Part shown: positions 44,501-56,605 of the stretch, one piece after another
Layout of the letters: every line of letters begins with the position of its first letter
Position numbering within the stretch: position 1 is the first letter of the stretch
Assembly: GCA_946122785.1 (NCBI GenBank)
Contig: CAMGYJ010000005.1
Span: 67,964,200-68,028,199 of the forward strand
Direction of reading: 5' to 3'
Source: Linum tenue
Taxonomy: Eukaryota; Streptophyta; Magnoliopsida; Malpighiales; Linaceae
DNA length: 64,000 nucleotides
The notes under the pieces: model-generated
Seen by the model: the letters and a program-made list of their open reading frames with translations, nothing else
Databases searched by the model: none
Told to the model about the DNA's origin: nothing
Made by a program: the position numbers and the translations under genes

Positions 44501-46128
44501 CGAGGGTTCGGAATAGTGGTGGCAGGCAGAGTCCCCGGTGCTCTGGTAGTGTTTTGGCGAGCTAAGCTCCCAATATGATTATGTAGATCTTGCAGAATGG
44601 CACCTTGGTTTCTCTGGCCTGCCTCTAGTGAGGCTATGTTCTGATCCATCCTCGTGAAATTCGCCTGGCTGGTGGTCATGAATGCCTGCAAAATATTTTT
44701 CAGATCCGTCATCTGATTATCTAGAGCTGCAGCTGCTGGAGGCTAGGCATACTGACGCTGGGGTTGCTGGAATGGTTGTCCCTGAATAGGCTGGTAGGGC
44801 TGCTGCTGTGGTGGTGGCCCCTGCCTAGCCTGGAAGGGCTGCCTCTGCTGAAAACCACCCGCTGGTGCTGGAAAACCAGGTGGTTTAGTGGTGTTGCTGT
44901 TCCAGGCAAAGTTGGGATGCTGGCGCCACCCCTCATTGTATGTATTGCTATATGGGTCAAGGCGCCGAGCATTGGCGATGAAGTCCACCTATTCTTGGGG
45001 AGTAGAGGACTCCCTCATAGCTTGACAGTCCTCCACCAGAGTATTTGGGCTCTCACACCACAGACACTGAGCTACTGGGGGCGTAGCTGTACCTCAGCCC
45101 GAAATAAGATTGTTAGGCTGCTTCAACGTCTGCACCAACTCAGCCACCTGTTACTCGAGTCCGTACCTGGCCTCCATGGCGTGCTCACCACGGTCCCGGG
45201 AATTTCTGCCTCTGCTGCTCTGCCCCCAGGAATGATCGCGGGCAGCCAAGATACTGATCATCTGGTTCAGCTTGGGTGGAGTCTTAGTGAGAATATCCCC
45301 TCCTGGGCATAGAGACTCAATCACCCTCTGGCCGTCCGGGCAGAGAGCACTGTAGAAGATCCCCACTGTGAATGCATCACTAAAGCCATGATGGGGACAC
45401 TGCCAGAAATACCCCATGTACCGCTCCCGTGCATCACGAAGTGACTCGTCTGGCTCTTGGCGGAAGTGAGTGATCTCCCGCTGAATCTCTGTGGTCTTCG
45501 ATGCCGGATAGTACCAGTGCACGAACTAGTCTGCCAGATCGCCCCAAGAAGTGATGGACAATGGGGGTTGGGTCTCCAACCACCTCTTAGCATTCCCCGA
45601 CAGAGAATGGGGGAAGAGGTGAAGGCGGATTGCGTCATCCGGGACACCGTTTAGCTTGAACCCGTTCGTCAGCTGCATAAAACGGGAAAGATGCACCCTT
45701 GCCTCCTCATCCTTCAAGCCATGGAACTGGATAGAGGATGTAATGAGTTGAATCCAGCATGGCTTGATCTCGAAGTTGTTCGCTGGAATGGGCGGATAGA
45801 GGATGACCGGGCGGATGTCAGCAATCCGTGGAGTGTAGTAGTACTCCAAGGTGGGACCCGGCGGCAGTGGATGATGATGAACCCCATCTGCCTGGGGTCT
45901 GGGGTCGTTCCCAAAGATCTGATTCACCGGGAGAACCTGGAGAGGATTCCCCGGGGGTGTGTTGTGTTCGCATTCCATCTCGTACTCGTCCTCGGACTCG
46001 CTGCTCAAATGGCCGTCTATGCGCTCGTCCGTAGCCAGTCTAGCTCGCTGTTGTCTCCTAAGTTGGCGGCAGGTGCATTCAATCTTTGGATCCAACGGCA
46101 GTAAACCTCCCGACTGGCTATGGGTCAT
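41528..46128 (-). pseudogene. AthE2 gag-protease-RT-RNase H-integrase (5' part)
   Basis: One minus-strand frame runs from ATG 46128 to AthE3, broken only by stops (about 45523, 45148, 45094, 44990, 44740, 42254). Order: gag start LLPLDPKIECTCRQLRR; gag core ANNFEIKPCWI, FPHSLSGNAKRWLET; knuckle CLWCESPN; Pro/Gln-rich linker; then an uninterrupted 818-residue piece with PFPTRLHKDKLETEF, protease and RT. The protease lacks about 22 residues including the catalytic D-L-G-A-S, in frame. RT is complete (FLDGMSGYFQIPI, VFMDDFSIYGD). RNase H and the integrase HHCC region (CDRCQRSGN) follow; about 15 residues are deleted after LKHYF (about 41788). The frame resumes at 36145. Confidence 0.93.
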
Positions 46129-46276
46129 GCACTATCTGCACACAATCAAGCAATGCAAACTCGTGAAGGCACAAGTGGGAAAGAACAAACAATCAATGCG
46201 AAAATGAAAATGCTAAAGTAACAGAAATCACTTTTCTTCAACAACCTAGCCGTCCCTGGCAACGGCGCCAAAAACT
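46129..46276 (-). promoter_or_regulatory. AthE2 leader and tRNA-Asp primer site
   Basis: The + strand 46253-46270 is the complement of the Athila primer site with one mismatch (CCTGG for CCCGG), six bases inside the 5' LTR. Confidence 0.85.
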
Positions 46277-47639
46277 TGACTCACTCCTACTGTCACTCTA
46301 GAAATTGGCCAAGTGTAACCACTTCCTAAAGTGTAGTATAGCGGGTTTGGGTTTTAATGTCAACCCTGGTCCTATATTTGATGACTACTCGGTGAATTCT
46401 TGTTATCTAGTAGTGAAACTTTAGTGCAAGTCCAAATTAACAAACAAACAAAGCAAGTTAAACGGTTGTTTTCAAGTCGAGAGAGGTCACCCGGATATGG
46501 TTCCCCCTAGACTGCAGTTAAGCCGGATTGCAATTTACCAAGTTCAGTTTTCATGAAAGTTATACTGCGGAAGGTTCTTAAACAGTCTGAAGTCTCGACT
46601 AAAGGTCTCCAGACCCTCTCAATCTGAGTCTCCAGCGGGCGACTAACCTCCATCGGAGTAAACAGATTGAGGCCCTAACGAACCAAACCTCCACTACCGA
46701 ATTGAATTCGGTACAGAATAACGAATTGGCTCCTCGACTAAAGTCGCCAATTCACTATCTTCAATTAAGGATGCTCTATCAACCTAGGCAGATATTCTCA
46801 TTCTAGGTTAAAACAGAAACAACATGAATTTGATCAGGATTCAAGTCATTCAATCATTCAAGCCTCAATCGAATATAATAACCTCATAAACTCTGTACTT
46901 GGGTTCATACAATCAGACCTAACATATAAATCTAGGGTTCCCCATACCCAGATGAATGGGGAAACTACTCCATGGAGAGAGAAGCAAAAGCAGATTCAGA
47001 CGTGGAAATCATACTGTGAAGGATGAGTTTCTGCTCCTGGTTGTCAATCGGCACTTCTCCAAGCTCAAGCCGTGCTCCAATGGTGATGAAGATCAAGCTA
47101 TGGCACTTGGGAACTCTGGTTTGTCACTTTCTCTCTCTAGGAATCACTCTCTCTCTCTAAAACTCGGAACCCTTGATTTTCAGCCCTCTTTTCCTTCAAA
47201 ACTTCTGCCTGTCGCGATACCCTGTCGAAATACCCGGTCGGGTATTTTGGGTCTCGACCGGGTATAATGAAAACGCGCCGTTTTGCCTCAGGAAAAATCC
47301 CCGGTCTCTTCCAATAATCCCTGACCGGGGATTTCTGCCTCCTGCCCGGGCCCCCTTCTGTTTCTCACAGACGCCCAAAGCCAAAAATCCCCGACCATGG
47401 CCAGATAATACCCGGTGGGGTATTTCTGCTCATGACCGGGTATTTTTGCTCTCTAGCACACTTCAAACCTCACTTGCTCCTTTCGACCCGAATCTGTTCC
47501 TTTGCCTCGATTCCAACGCCAGGTCCTGAAATATGACATAAACCTACAACCTCGTGTGAAATCGGCTTAAAACACGAGAATCAACATCTCAAACGGCTCA
47601 AGAATAGGGGTAAAAACATGTGCAATTATCGGTCTATCA
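46277..47639 (-). repeat. AthE2 5' LTR (1363 bp)
   Basis: It pairs with 32056-33406. CCCGGTCGGG palindromes lie at 47215-47450. It ends GGTCTATCA, followed by the GCCAC duplication. Confidence 0.95.
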
Positions 47640-50600
47640 GCCACCGACACCTGATGCTTAACGCCATAGCGAGAGAGGAGTTTAGTGAATTGCCCTTGAA
47701 AATGGGTTGCTCTATCACTAATGATGGCGCGAGGTGTCCCGAACCGGGAGAACAGCTGCTTCAGAAATGAGCAGACCCGTCTTGCATCATTGGTGTGCAT
47801 GGCTTGAGCTTCTGCCAACCTCGAGACGTAGTCCACTGCAACCAATATGTACAGATTGCCAAAAGATGGAGGGAATGGGCCCATGAAATCGATGCCCCAA
47901 ACATCAAAAATTTCGTAAATGATAGAAATATGTTGGGGCATCTCATCCCGGGAAGAAATGTTACCTGACCTTTGGCAGCGGTCGCACTGTCGTGCGAAGG
48001 TGTCTGATCCTTGAAGAGCGAGGGCCAATAGAAGCCCGACTGTAGCACCTTCCGTGCCGTGCGGTTTCCTCCATGGTGACCTCCAGTAGGTCCCTCGTGG
48101 CATTGAGACAGGATGTCTCCCATCTCATGCTCCATGACACAGCGCCGGATCACGCCATCTGCTCCGATCCTGAAGAGGTAAGGATCCTCCCAGAAGTAGT
48201 GCTTCAGGTGGGAGAAGAACTTGCGCTTCGCATGAGTGGCCATTCCCTTTGGTAACTGCTTGCCCACCAGATAATTGGCAAAGTCAGAATACCAAGGGGC
48301 CACGCTGTCCACCAGTGTCATCGCCAGCAATCTCTCACCCGGGAAGGAGTCATCGATCTCTTCTACGAAGTTGTCCACCGGAGGGGCTTCCAACCGTGAA
48401 AGATGATCTGCAGCAACATTCTCGGCTCCCTTCTTGTCCTGGATCTCTATGTCGAATTCCTGCAGAAGCAGGATCCATCGGATGAACTGAGGCTTTGCAT
48501 CAGCCTTGCTCATCAAGTAGCAAATTACCGAGTGATCTGTGTAGACCACTACATGGGAGAGCACCAGATATGGTCGGAACTTATCAAATGCATACACCAC
48601 ATCGAGGAGCTCCTTCTTAGTGGTGGTGTAGTTCTCCTGTGCATCGTTCAAGGTCTTCGACGCGTAGTAGATGGGTTGAAAGTGCTTCCCGCATCTCTGA
48701 CCCAGAACAGCTCCGACTGCATAATCACTTGCATCGCACATTATCTCAAAGGGAAGAGACCAGTCAGGAGTCACCATGATGGGAGCATGGGTGAGCTTCT
48801 CCTTCAAATTCTCAAATGCCGCTATCCACTCAGGAGTGAACTGAAATGGTGCATCCTTCTCCAATAGCTTGGTCAGAGGCAGGGCAATCTTCGAGAAATC
48901 TTTAATGAAGCGCCGGTAGAAGCCTGCATGACCTAGAAAGCTGCGAATCCCCTTCACAGAAATGGGAGGAGGTAGCCGACTGATCGTCTCAATCTTCGCG
49001 CGATCCACCTCAATCCTCTGCTTGGAGATCTTGTGCCGAGCACAATACCCTCACGAACCATAAAATGGCCCTTCTCCCAGCTGAGTGCCAGATTGGTCTC
49101 CTCGCACCTCTTCAGAACGAGTTCCACGTTATGGAGACAGTGAGTGAAGGAATCTCCATACACCGAGAATTCATCCATGACGACTTCCATGATCTCTCCA
49201 ACCAGTCGGTCGAAGATCGCCAGCATGCATCTCTGGAAGGTCGCCGGTGCATTATACAGCCCAAATGGAATCCTCTAGTAAGCAAAGGTACCAAAGGGGC
49301 AAGTGAATGTGGTCTTCGCCTGATCCTCTGGTGCAATAGGAATCTGGAAGTAACCAGACATGCCATCCAGGAAGCAATAAAACTCATGGCCAGCCAACTT
49401 CTCCAGCATCTGATCAATGAAAGGTAGGGGAAAATGATCTTTCCTGGTGGCGTCGTTCAGGCGCCGGTAATCGATGCAGACTCTCCAGCCGGTCACGGTC
49501 CGCATCGAGATCAACTCTTTCTTCTCATTCAGGACTACAGTCATCCCGCCTTTCTTCGGGACCACCTGAGTGGGGCTGACCCACTTGCTATCAGATATAG
49601 CAAAGATGATCCCTGCATTCATGAGCTTCACAATCTCTGCCCGGATCACTGCCTCCAAGTTAGGAGACAATCTCCGCTGTGGCTGCCTGACTGGCTTAAC
49701 CTCATCCTCCATCAGAATTCTGTGGGAGCAGAAGGATGGGCTAATGCCTGTGATATCGGTGATCTTCCAAGCCATGGCCCGGGCATACTTCTACAGCAGA
49801 GCCACCAGCCTGCTCTTCTGCTCGGGTGTCAGATCCGAGCTGATAATGAGCGGGAGCTTATTCCCCTCCCGGAGAAATGCATACTCCAGGTGAGAGGGGA
49901 GGGGCTTAAGCTCCAACTCTGGCGGCTCCTCCAATGATGTAGCGATCCGAGGCGAGATAGGGATCGGCTTGAATGGTATCTCTCGCCCCTCGATCGCGGC
50001 CTCGTCCAACTCCGCGAGCTGCTCCTCCATCTGCACATCCTTTGATGCCTGTTCCCCTAGCAAAAGACAATGCTCAAGGAAATCATTAGTACCCACATTC
50101 GTGATGGAGAGTGCGGTTTCAAAATCAGCAACAACATCACAGTAGTCTAGATCATCATGGAGCTGGGGGTGTTTCATATTATCAGAAACAGAGAAGGTGA
50201 TTTGTTCACCCCCAGCTCGCAAAATCAATTTTCCATCATTCACATCAATGAGCGCCTTGGCAGTGGCGAGAAAAGGCCTACCCAATATTAATGGCACATC
50301 CACATCCTCATTTATGTCCAAAATCACAAAATCAACAGGGTATGAGAATGGCCCTACTGCGACTATCAAGTCTTCTGCAATGCCCCTAGGATGCACAATG
50401 GATCTATCAGCAAGTTGAATGCTCATCCTAGTATCACTGGGTTCACCTAGGCCTAGCTTTTTAAACAGTTTATATGGCATGACATTTATGCTAGCGCCTA
50501 AATCCGCCAAGGACTTCCCTATATGCAAACTACCAATCATGCAAGGGATAGTAAAACTCTCTGGGTCTTTTCGCTTCTCTGGTAGTTTGTTCTGCAGGAT

Positions 50601-52515
50601 GGCAGAACACTCCTCGTTGAGCATCACCGTTGACAGCTCCCCAAGCTTCCTCTTGTTGGTGAGGAGATCCTTCATGAAATTGGCATACTTGGGCATCTTC
50701 GATAATGCCTCCACGAAGGGCATGCTAATGTTTACCTGCTTCAGCATTGCCATGAATTTGGCAAACTCAGTCTCCAGTTGGTCCTTGTGCAACCGAGTAG
50801 GAAAGGGAAGTTGTGGTATATACTCCTTCACCACTGGTTGCGGTTTAGGAGCAGGCACCTCAATCTCCTTCTCCATTTCCTCCTCATTAGCTTGAAGTGC
50901 TGAAGCAGGGGCCTCTCTCTCCTGTGCCCGCACAGGTGGATCAGCAGTCATCTTGCCACTCCTGGTAGTGATAGCCTTGCAGTGCTCATTTGGGTCCTGC
51001 GGATGAGGGATGGTCTGACCAGGTAAAGTACCAGGAGTCCTCTGAGCTACAGCCTGGGCAACACTCCCAAGTTGGGTCTGTATATCCCGCAGCACAGCCT
51101 GTGTGTTTCGCTGACCAGCTTCTAGCTCCAAGAATTTACATGAAGCTTTCTCCATGAACTGCTCGATGTTATTGAACTTGTTTGCACTGGAGGTGGCCAG
51201 AGAACCCACCAAGTCTCGCAATTCCGCCATCGGGTCACTCTGTACTGGGGCTGCAGGTGCTGCCCCTGTCTAATGAAATGGTCGCACCTGTGACTGAGGT
51301 GGAACTGGCCCTTGTCTGGGCTGGTAAGGAGGCCTCTGGAAGCCAGGTGGTCCCTGGGGGACTAGTGGTCTAGAATTTGCCCCAGCCCAAGAGAAGTTAG
51401 GATGCTCGCGCCACCCCTCGTTGTAAGTGTTGCTATAGGGGTCGAAGCGCCTGGCATTACCGATGAAGTCCACCTCCTCCTGGGGAGTAGACGACTCCCT
51501 CATCGCCTGACAGTCCTCCACGGTGTGATGGGAGCTCTCACACCACTGGCAGTGCATCGCCTGCGGCTTTCCTGTACCTGTAATCATTCTAAAGCGATCG
51601 ATGGCTAAAACTAGCTTCGATACCACCTGCACCAAATCAGATGACTGGGTGGCTACAACATGCACACCCCTCCCTGGTGCTCTTCTCGATCTCCTGGCAG
51701 TTCCCCAATCATAGCCCTACTCTGCCATCTCTTCAAAAAGTTGATTCAGCTGTGGCGGTGTTTTGGTGAGCATATTCCCGCCACAGACCGAGTCAATCAG
51801 CTGCTTGTCTTCCGGGAAGAGGGCATGGTAGAAGGTGCCCACCTTAAAGGCGTATTGTAAAACCATGGTTGGGGCACTTGAGGAAGAGACTGGTGTATCT
51901 CTCCCAAGCATCCCGAATGGTCTCATCTTCATCTTGAGTGAAGTTGGTGATTTGCTTCTGCAGGTCCGCCGTCTTGTACGGGGGATGGTAGCGAGTGAGG
52001 AACTTGTCCGCCAGGTTGGCGAACGTAGTGATCGCGCCTGGAGGTCGAGTGTCTAGCCACTCCTTGGCCTGCCCCTCCAGAGTAAATGGGAAGTACCTCT
52101 GCTGGATGGCATCGGCTGGGACCCCATTTATCTTGATTCCATCGATCAGTTCTTGGAATCTCCTCAGATGTGATCGGGGGCACTCCCCCTCCTTGCAGCG
52201 GAACATCACCGAATCGCGCAACATCGTGATGACCGAGGTGCTCACCTCAAAGTTGTTCGCTGGCACATGAGGGTGCTGAATGGGTGACCTCATGTTCGCG
52301 GCTCTGGCGGTCCAGTAGTATCCCATGGTCTGCTCCTCAGGAATGACCACATCATGGTCCTGTGGGTCAGCCATCTCTTCCTCGTCGGCGATTTGCAGCT
52401 GTGCTAGCGCCTTCTCCGTAGCCAGTCGCGCCTTTAGAGCCCGCTTGAAGTTTCTACAGGTCCGTTCAAGCTCCTGGTCTAATGGTAGTAGTTCTCCCGA
52501 CTGGCTACGGGTCAT
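47640..52515 (-). pseudogene. AthE1 gag-protease-RT-RNase H-integrase (5' part)
   Basis: ATG 52515 (MTRSQSGELLPLDQELE). Gag core ANNFEVSTSVI, FPFTLEGQAKEWLDT; frameshift near 51850; knuckle CQWCESSHHTVEDC (51545); coiled segment 51230-51060; PFPTRLHKDQLETEF; protease with intact DLGASINV (about 50500) and ILGRPFLATAKALIDV. RT follows with stops near 49793 and 49276; its catalytic motif reads VVMDEFSVYG (about 49170), so the second Asp is replaced by Glu. Frameshift near 49045, then RNase H ([26 protein letters not shown]) and integrase zinc region; frameshift near 47996; integrase core ([14 protein letters not shown]) to the AthE2 insertion. Non-functional. Confidence 0.93.
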
Positions 52516-52662
52516 GCATTACCTGCACACAACCAGCAAAAGCAACCCGTGAAGGCACACAGGTGGAAGAGAGAAAAATGCAGTAAAGAAAAAGGCTAGA
52601 GTAACAAACTTTCACGTTTCCCCAATGACCTAGAGGGTCCCCGGCAACGGCGCCAAAAAACT
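52516..52662 (-). promoter_or_regulatory. AthE1 leader and tRNA-Asp primer site
   Basis: The + strand 52638-52655 is the exact complement of TGGCGCCGTTGCCGGGGA, seven bases from the 5' LTR. A short leader lies ahead of gag. Confidence 0.88.
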
Positions 52663-53750
52663 TGACACGCTAAAACACAAAACCAAACTGCGACCAAGTA
52701 TAATCGCAGTCCGGGAATGCAGTAACAGGCAAGTTCTAATGTCAACCCGGGGTCTAGATCTACTACCTACTCCGTGAATATCTATTATCTAGCCAACTAA
52801 GTTAAGTGATTGTTGATTTAAGTAAAAGCAGTAAGAAAGCAGGAAATGGTTTGGTTTCTGAAGTCAAGGAAGAGTCACTCGGGAATGAGTCCCCCTAGCT
52901 CCTTAGTTAGGTCACAATTGTAATTACCCTGGGTTGATTTACTCTTGATTAAACTGCGGAAGATCCGACAGTAGCTTGGAATCTCTTAAGCTGACCAAGC
53001 CCTCTCAGTCCAACTACCCGGCAGGCGACTAACCTTCACCGGGATAGAAAGCTGAGGCTATGAACACAGAACTCCACTACCGGAATTGGATTCCAATACA
53101 AAGCAGTATATTGACTAACTCTCGTATAACCGATCTACTACTACGAATGATGAAGCTCTAACAACCTAATCAGATTCTATCTATCTCAGGTTGCAGCAGA
53201 AATCAAGAAAAGCTGATCAGACTTCAATTAATTCAATGAATCATGCATCATTCGATTATGATCAAACAGTATAACAATCCCAAGTCATTACAATCAAGAT
53301 CCCTAAAACATGGAACTAGGATTCTTCATACAAAGCAGTCATACTCATAACCCTGGGAAGAATCTGCTCTAGGATGAGGATTTTCACTCCTATGATGATC
53401 TCCAAGCTCGATTTGATGAAACCCAGCTCCAAGATCGATTCTAGGATGTGTTCTTCGCACTTTCTCTCTCTAGGGCTCTGTTTTTGCTCCAAAAAGTCGA
53501 TTCCCTCTCCTTTGGCTCGAAATTGGGTTAAAACCCAGATTTTCCCGATCACACGGCCAGGCCACACGGCCGTGTGGCTTACCCAGCTGCCCGTGTGAGT
53601 GTCAAAACGCGGAGTTTCGATTAAGTGGACCTTAGGCTTCCTACACGGCCAGGGACACACGGTCGTGTGGAATTCCCAAGGTGCCCGTGTGAGTGCTCGG
53701 TAAATCCCACACGGCCACATGGGTTACTCACACGGCCGTGTGGGTTTTAG
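52663..53750 (-). repeat. AthE1 5' LTR, inner part (split by the hAT)
   Basis: It aligns to 26452-27591 except for a 49-bp gap at 53329. The palindrome cluster at 53540-53745 adjoins the hAT insertion. The final eight bases GGTTTTAG (53743-53750) are the duplicated target. Confidence 0.93.
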
Positions 53751-54134
53751 CAATGCAGTCAAAAGCGCGATTTTACCTAGAAGCGGAAAAGGATTAAAAT
53801 CGTAAAGCATAGAATTGAAGCGTAAAAGCGTAAGTTTTTGAGGCATCCTGTAAAATAGCTAAAATTTGCTAAGAACGACATGTGTTGTATAAAATGTTAC
53901 TGTATAAATTGTATAGAAGTGAATAACTACCTGCAATAAATCATGATTGATATCATCTTAAACATAAGTTGATAAACATACATCATAAGCAACTCATAAA
54001 CGACATAGTCACACAGATATCATCTTAAAAATCCAACAAGCTGGTTTAAGTTTACATAATGACACAAGTTTAATAATCCAAAATCTTGAAATTGAAATGA
54101 AAGCACACAAAAGTTCGAAATGATAGAAAGAAAA

Positions 54135-56605
54135 CTACATTAAATCATCGCCTTCAACATTGGCATCCAATTCATCATTATCATCATCGTCATCGCCATC
54201 ATCAAGTGGATTATCAAATCCGCGGTCATCATCAACACGAATAGCATCACCACCATCACCATCAACATGAATAGCATCATCACCTCCATCCTCACCAATA
54301 GAAATAGTAGGACCAATTTCAACAGCATGATGACCTTCCTCACCACCATCAACTCCTAAAGCTTCAGCTTGTGATGTTTCTTCTTCAGTGTCACTACCAC
54401 AAATCCATTCATTCTCGGAGTCTATATCCTCAAAATCAATTTCAAGCCTTCTTGCTTTCTTGACATTACTTCCCACCAACTTGTTGTTGCACATGACATA
54501 CACAAGATCATTCATCCTTTGTGTTTGAAGGCTGTTCTTTTTCTTAGTATGAATCTAAAAAAAAAAAGTTAACATGTAAAAATAATGAATGACAAACAAA
54601 CCAAACTTGTAAACTTATAACCAACAAACATGATAATTGATATCATTTAAATAAAGTAGAGGCAATTTGTTACTTACCCTCTCAAATGCACTCCAATTGC
54701 GCTCACACCCAGAAGCACTACAAGTCAAACTCAACACTCGGATGGCAAATTTTTGAAGCTCTGGCACTTCATCTCCAAATGAAGTCCACCAATCAGCAGG
54801 ATGATGCCTATCCTTTAAGGTCATTGCACCATATTTGTCAAACATGCCTTGAGCATGATGAAATACATGCAACTGTTCCATAATCCTAAACTTCTCTTCA
54901 TCATCCTTTGCAACTCTACTCACACATTCATACAAAGCTACTTTCACCTTTGGATCATTATAGTTAAATCCCATACCATGAGAATGGTGAATTTGGGGAT
55001 TCAACCAATATGCAGCATAGTGAAAGAGCCTACTCATTTGATCTTCCCACCTTTTGTCAATTATCTTCAAGATAGGTTTATATCTACATAAAAGACAATA
55101 AATTCACAACTTAAAATAATAAAAAACATAGAGATTTGTCTCATAATATAATAAGAAAACTAAATTTGAAAAATTACCTTTTTTCCACATTGTTGAAGTT
55201 GCTCTTAATCTTCTCCTTTGCTTGGATCATGTCAAAGTATAAGAAAGGCATTGTGGTTTTTCATCATAATCAACCAAGCATAGAACCTTGACTAGAGGTT
55301 GAGAAGCTCTAAGGCAAATTGACACATCTTGCCAAAATCTGCCATCAAGTACTATCGCTTGAACTCTTTTTCCTTCCCGAAACTTAGCAAAGCCGCTCTT
55401 CCTCCACTTGTCAGAAGAGAACATTCTCATCAAGGAACCTTTGTTGTCATGGAGAGATGCCAAGGTCAAATATGATCTAGTGAATCTAGTAACTGCAGGT
55501 CTAACCAAATCTTTCGCTTCAGTGAACCCCCTCATCATGGCAATCAACATTGTTCTGACATAAATAAATTTAGTGATCTTTTTACCCTTCCCAATTGTAG
55601 TCTTGTGCACCTTAATATTCTTCTCAAAATCCTCCAACATCAAATCCAAGCAATGGGCTGCACATGGTGTCCAAAACAAATGCTTCCTCTTCTCCATCAA
55701 CATTTGTCCTGTCGCCTTATAAGCTGAAGCATTATCTGTCACAATTTGAACAATATTCTCTTCTCCAACCTTCTCAACAACTTTATCCAACATCTCAAAC
55801 ACCTTCTCAGCAGTCTTTGAAATCTCAGAAGTGTCAACAGCCTCAAGAAATACAATTCCACGAGGACTATTAACCAAAAAGTTACAAAGAACTCTTCTTT
55901 TCTTATCTGTCCATCCATCAGACATTATAGTGCAACCCACCGCCTTCCATTCAGATTTAAACACCTGCAATTTACTCTCCACTTCCTTCAATTCTTCTTT
56001 CAGATAAGTCTCCCTAATCTCATGATATGAAGGAGGTTTAAAACCTAGACCATGTCGAGCTACATCTTCCCACATCTGGTTATATTTAGAACTTCTAGTT
56101 GCATTGAATGCAAGTGCATTTTCATACCACCATTGTGATATTGTCTTGCAAGCCTTTTCTCGGAGATCTTTCTTCAAAAGTGCACTTATTGTTTTTTGTT
56201 TACTACTGCCACTGCCTCCAGCCACATTTGAATGAACTGAATCCCGATTTGCAACATCACTATCATCTACATTCCCACCAAGACCAAGATCATGCAGCTT
56301 CCTTGTCTTAGCCTCCTTCCCTTCTTCATTCAGATGGAGTAGCTCTAGCATTTTTGCCCTCACTTCATCTGGAACACTAACACAAGCCACATAATCCTTT
56401 CTTTTTCCTGCAAGATGATGCTTGAATCGGGAAATATCACATACTTCCTTGTCACAGTAATTGCACCTCACTTTCTGCCCACTGCCAAGTACATCTACAG
56501 CATGATGCCAAACGGGATCATTACGATTTCCCGGTGCATTTTCCTCTTTGCTTTACTATTTGCCACAGAATTACTTGCACTAGTACCGGCACCACCGCTC
56601 GACAT
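54135..56605 (-). pseudogene. hAT transposase (BED finger, DUF659, hAT dimerisation domain)
   Basis: ATG 56605 (MSSGGAGTSAS) follows a splice acceptor TTTTTGCAG, so a leader intron is likely. A one-base loss in the A-run at about 56540 shifts the frame; after it comes the BED finger (CNYCDKEV, RFKHHLAGKRKD, about 56460). The DUF659 domain has MSDGWTDKKRR and IVTDNASAYKATG (about 55920-55730). A second one-base loss near 55247 precedes MPFLYFDMIQAKEK. An intron lies at about 55085-55183, then the dimerisation domain (ASGCERNWSAFER, 54700), an intron at 54555-54677 (GTAAGT...TTTTAG), and an acidic tail ending at 54135. The protein would cut and join the element ends; two frameshifts disable this copy. 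Confidence 0.9.

Larger units (their letters stand above)
32056..47639 (-). mobile_element. AthE2, Athila-type element nested in AthE1 integrase
   Basis: TG at 32056 and CA at 47639, target duplication GCCAC at 32051-32055 and 47640-47644. The LTRs start TGACTCACTCC, distinct from AthE1 and AthE3. The interior has a tRNA-Asp primer site, a single-frame gag-pro-pol with stops and in-frame deletions, hairpins, a palindrome cluster, a third-ORF tail, PPT2 and PPT1. AthE3 is inserted in its integrase. Confidence 0.95.

Noticed and set aside
52638..52655. tRNA-Asp-like sequences (also 46253, 40153, 22179) as tRNA genes
   Set aside because: Only the 3' 18 bases of tRNA-Asp are present, always 6-7 bases inside an LTR; they are primer binding sites.
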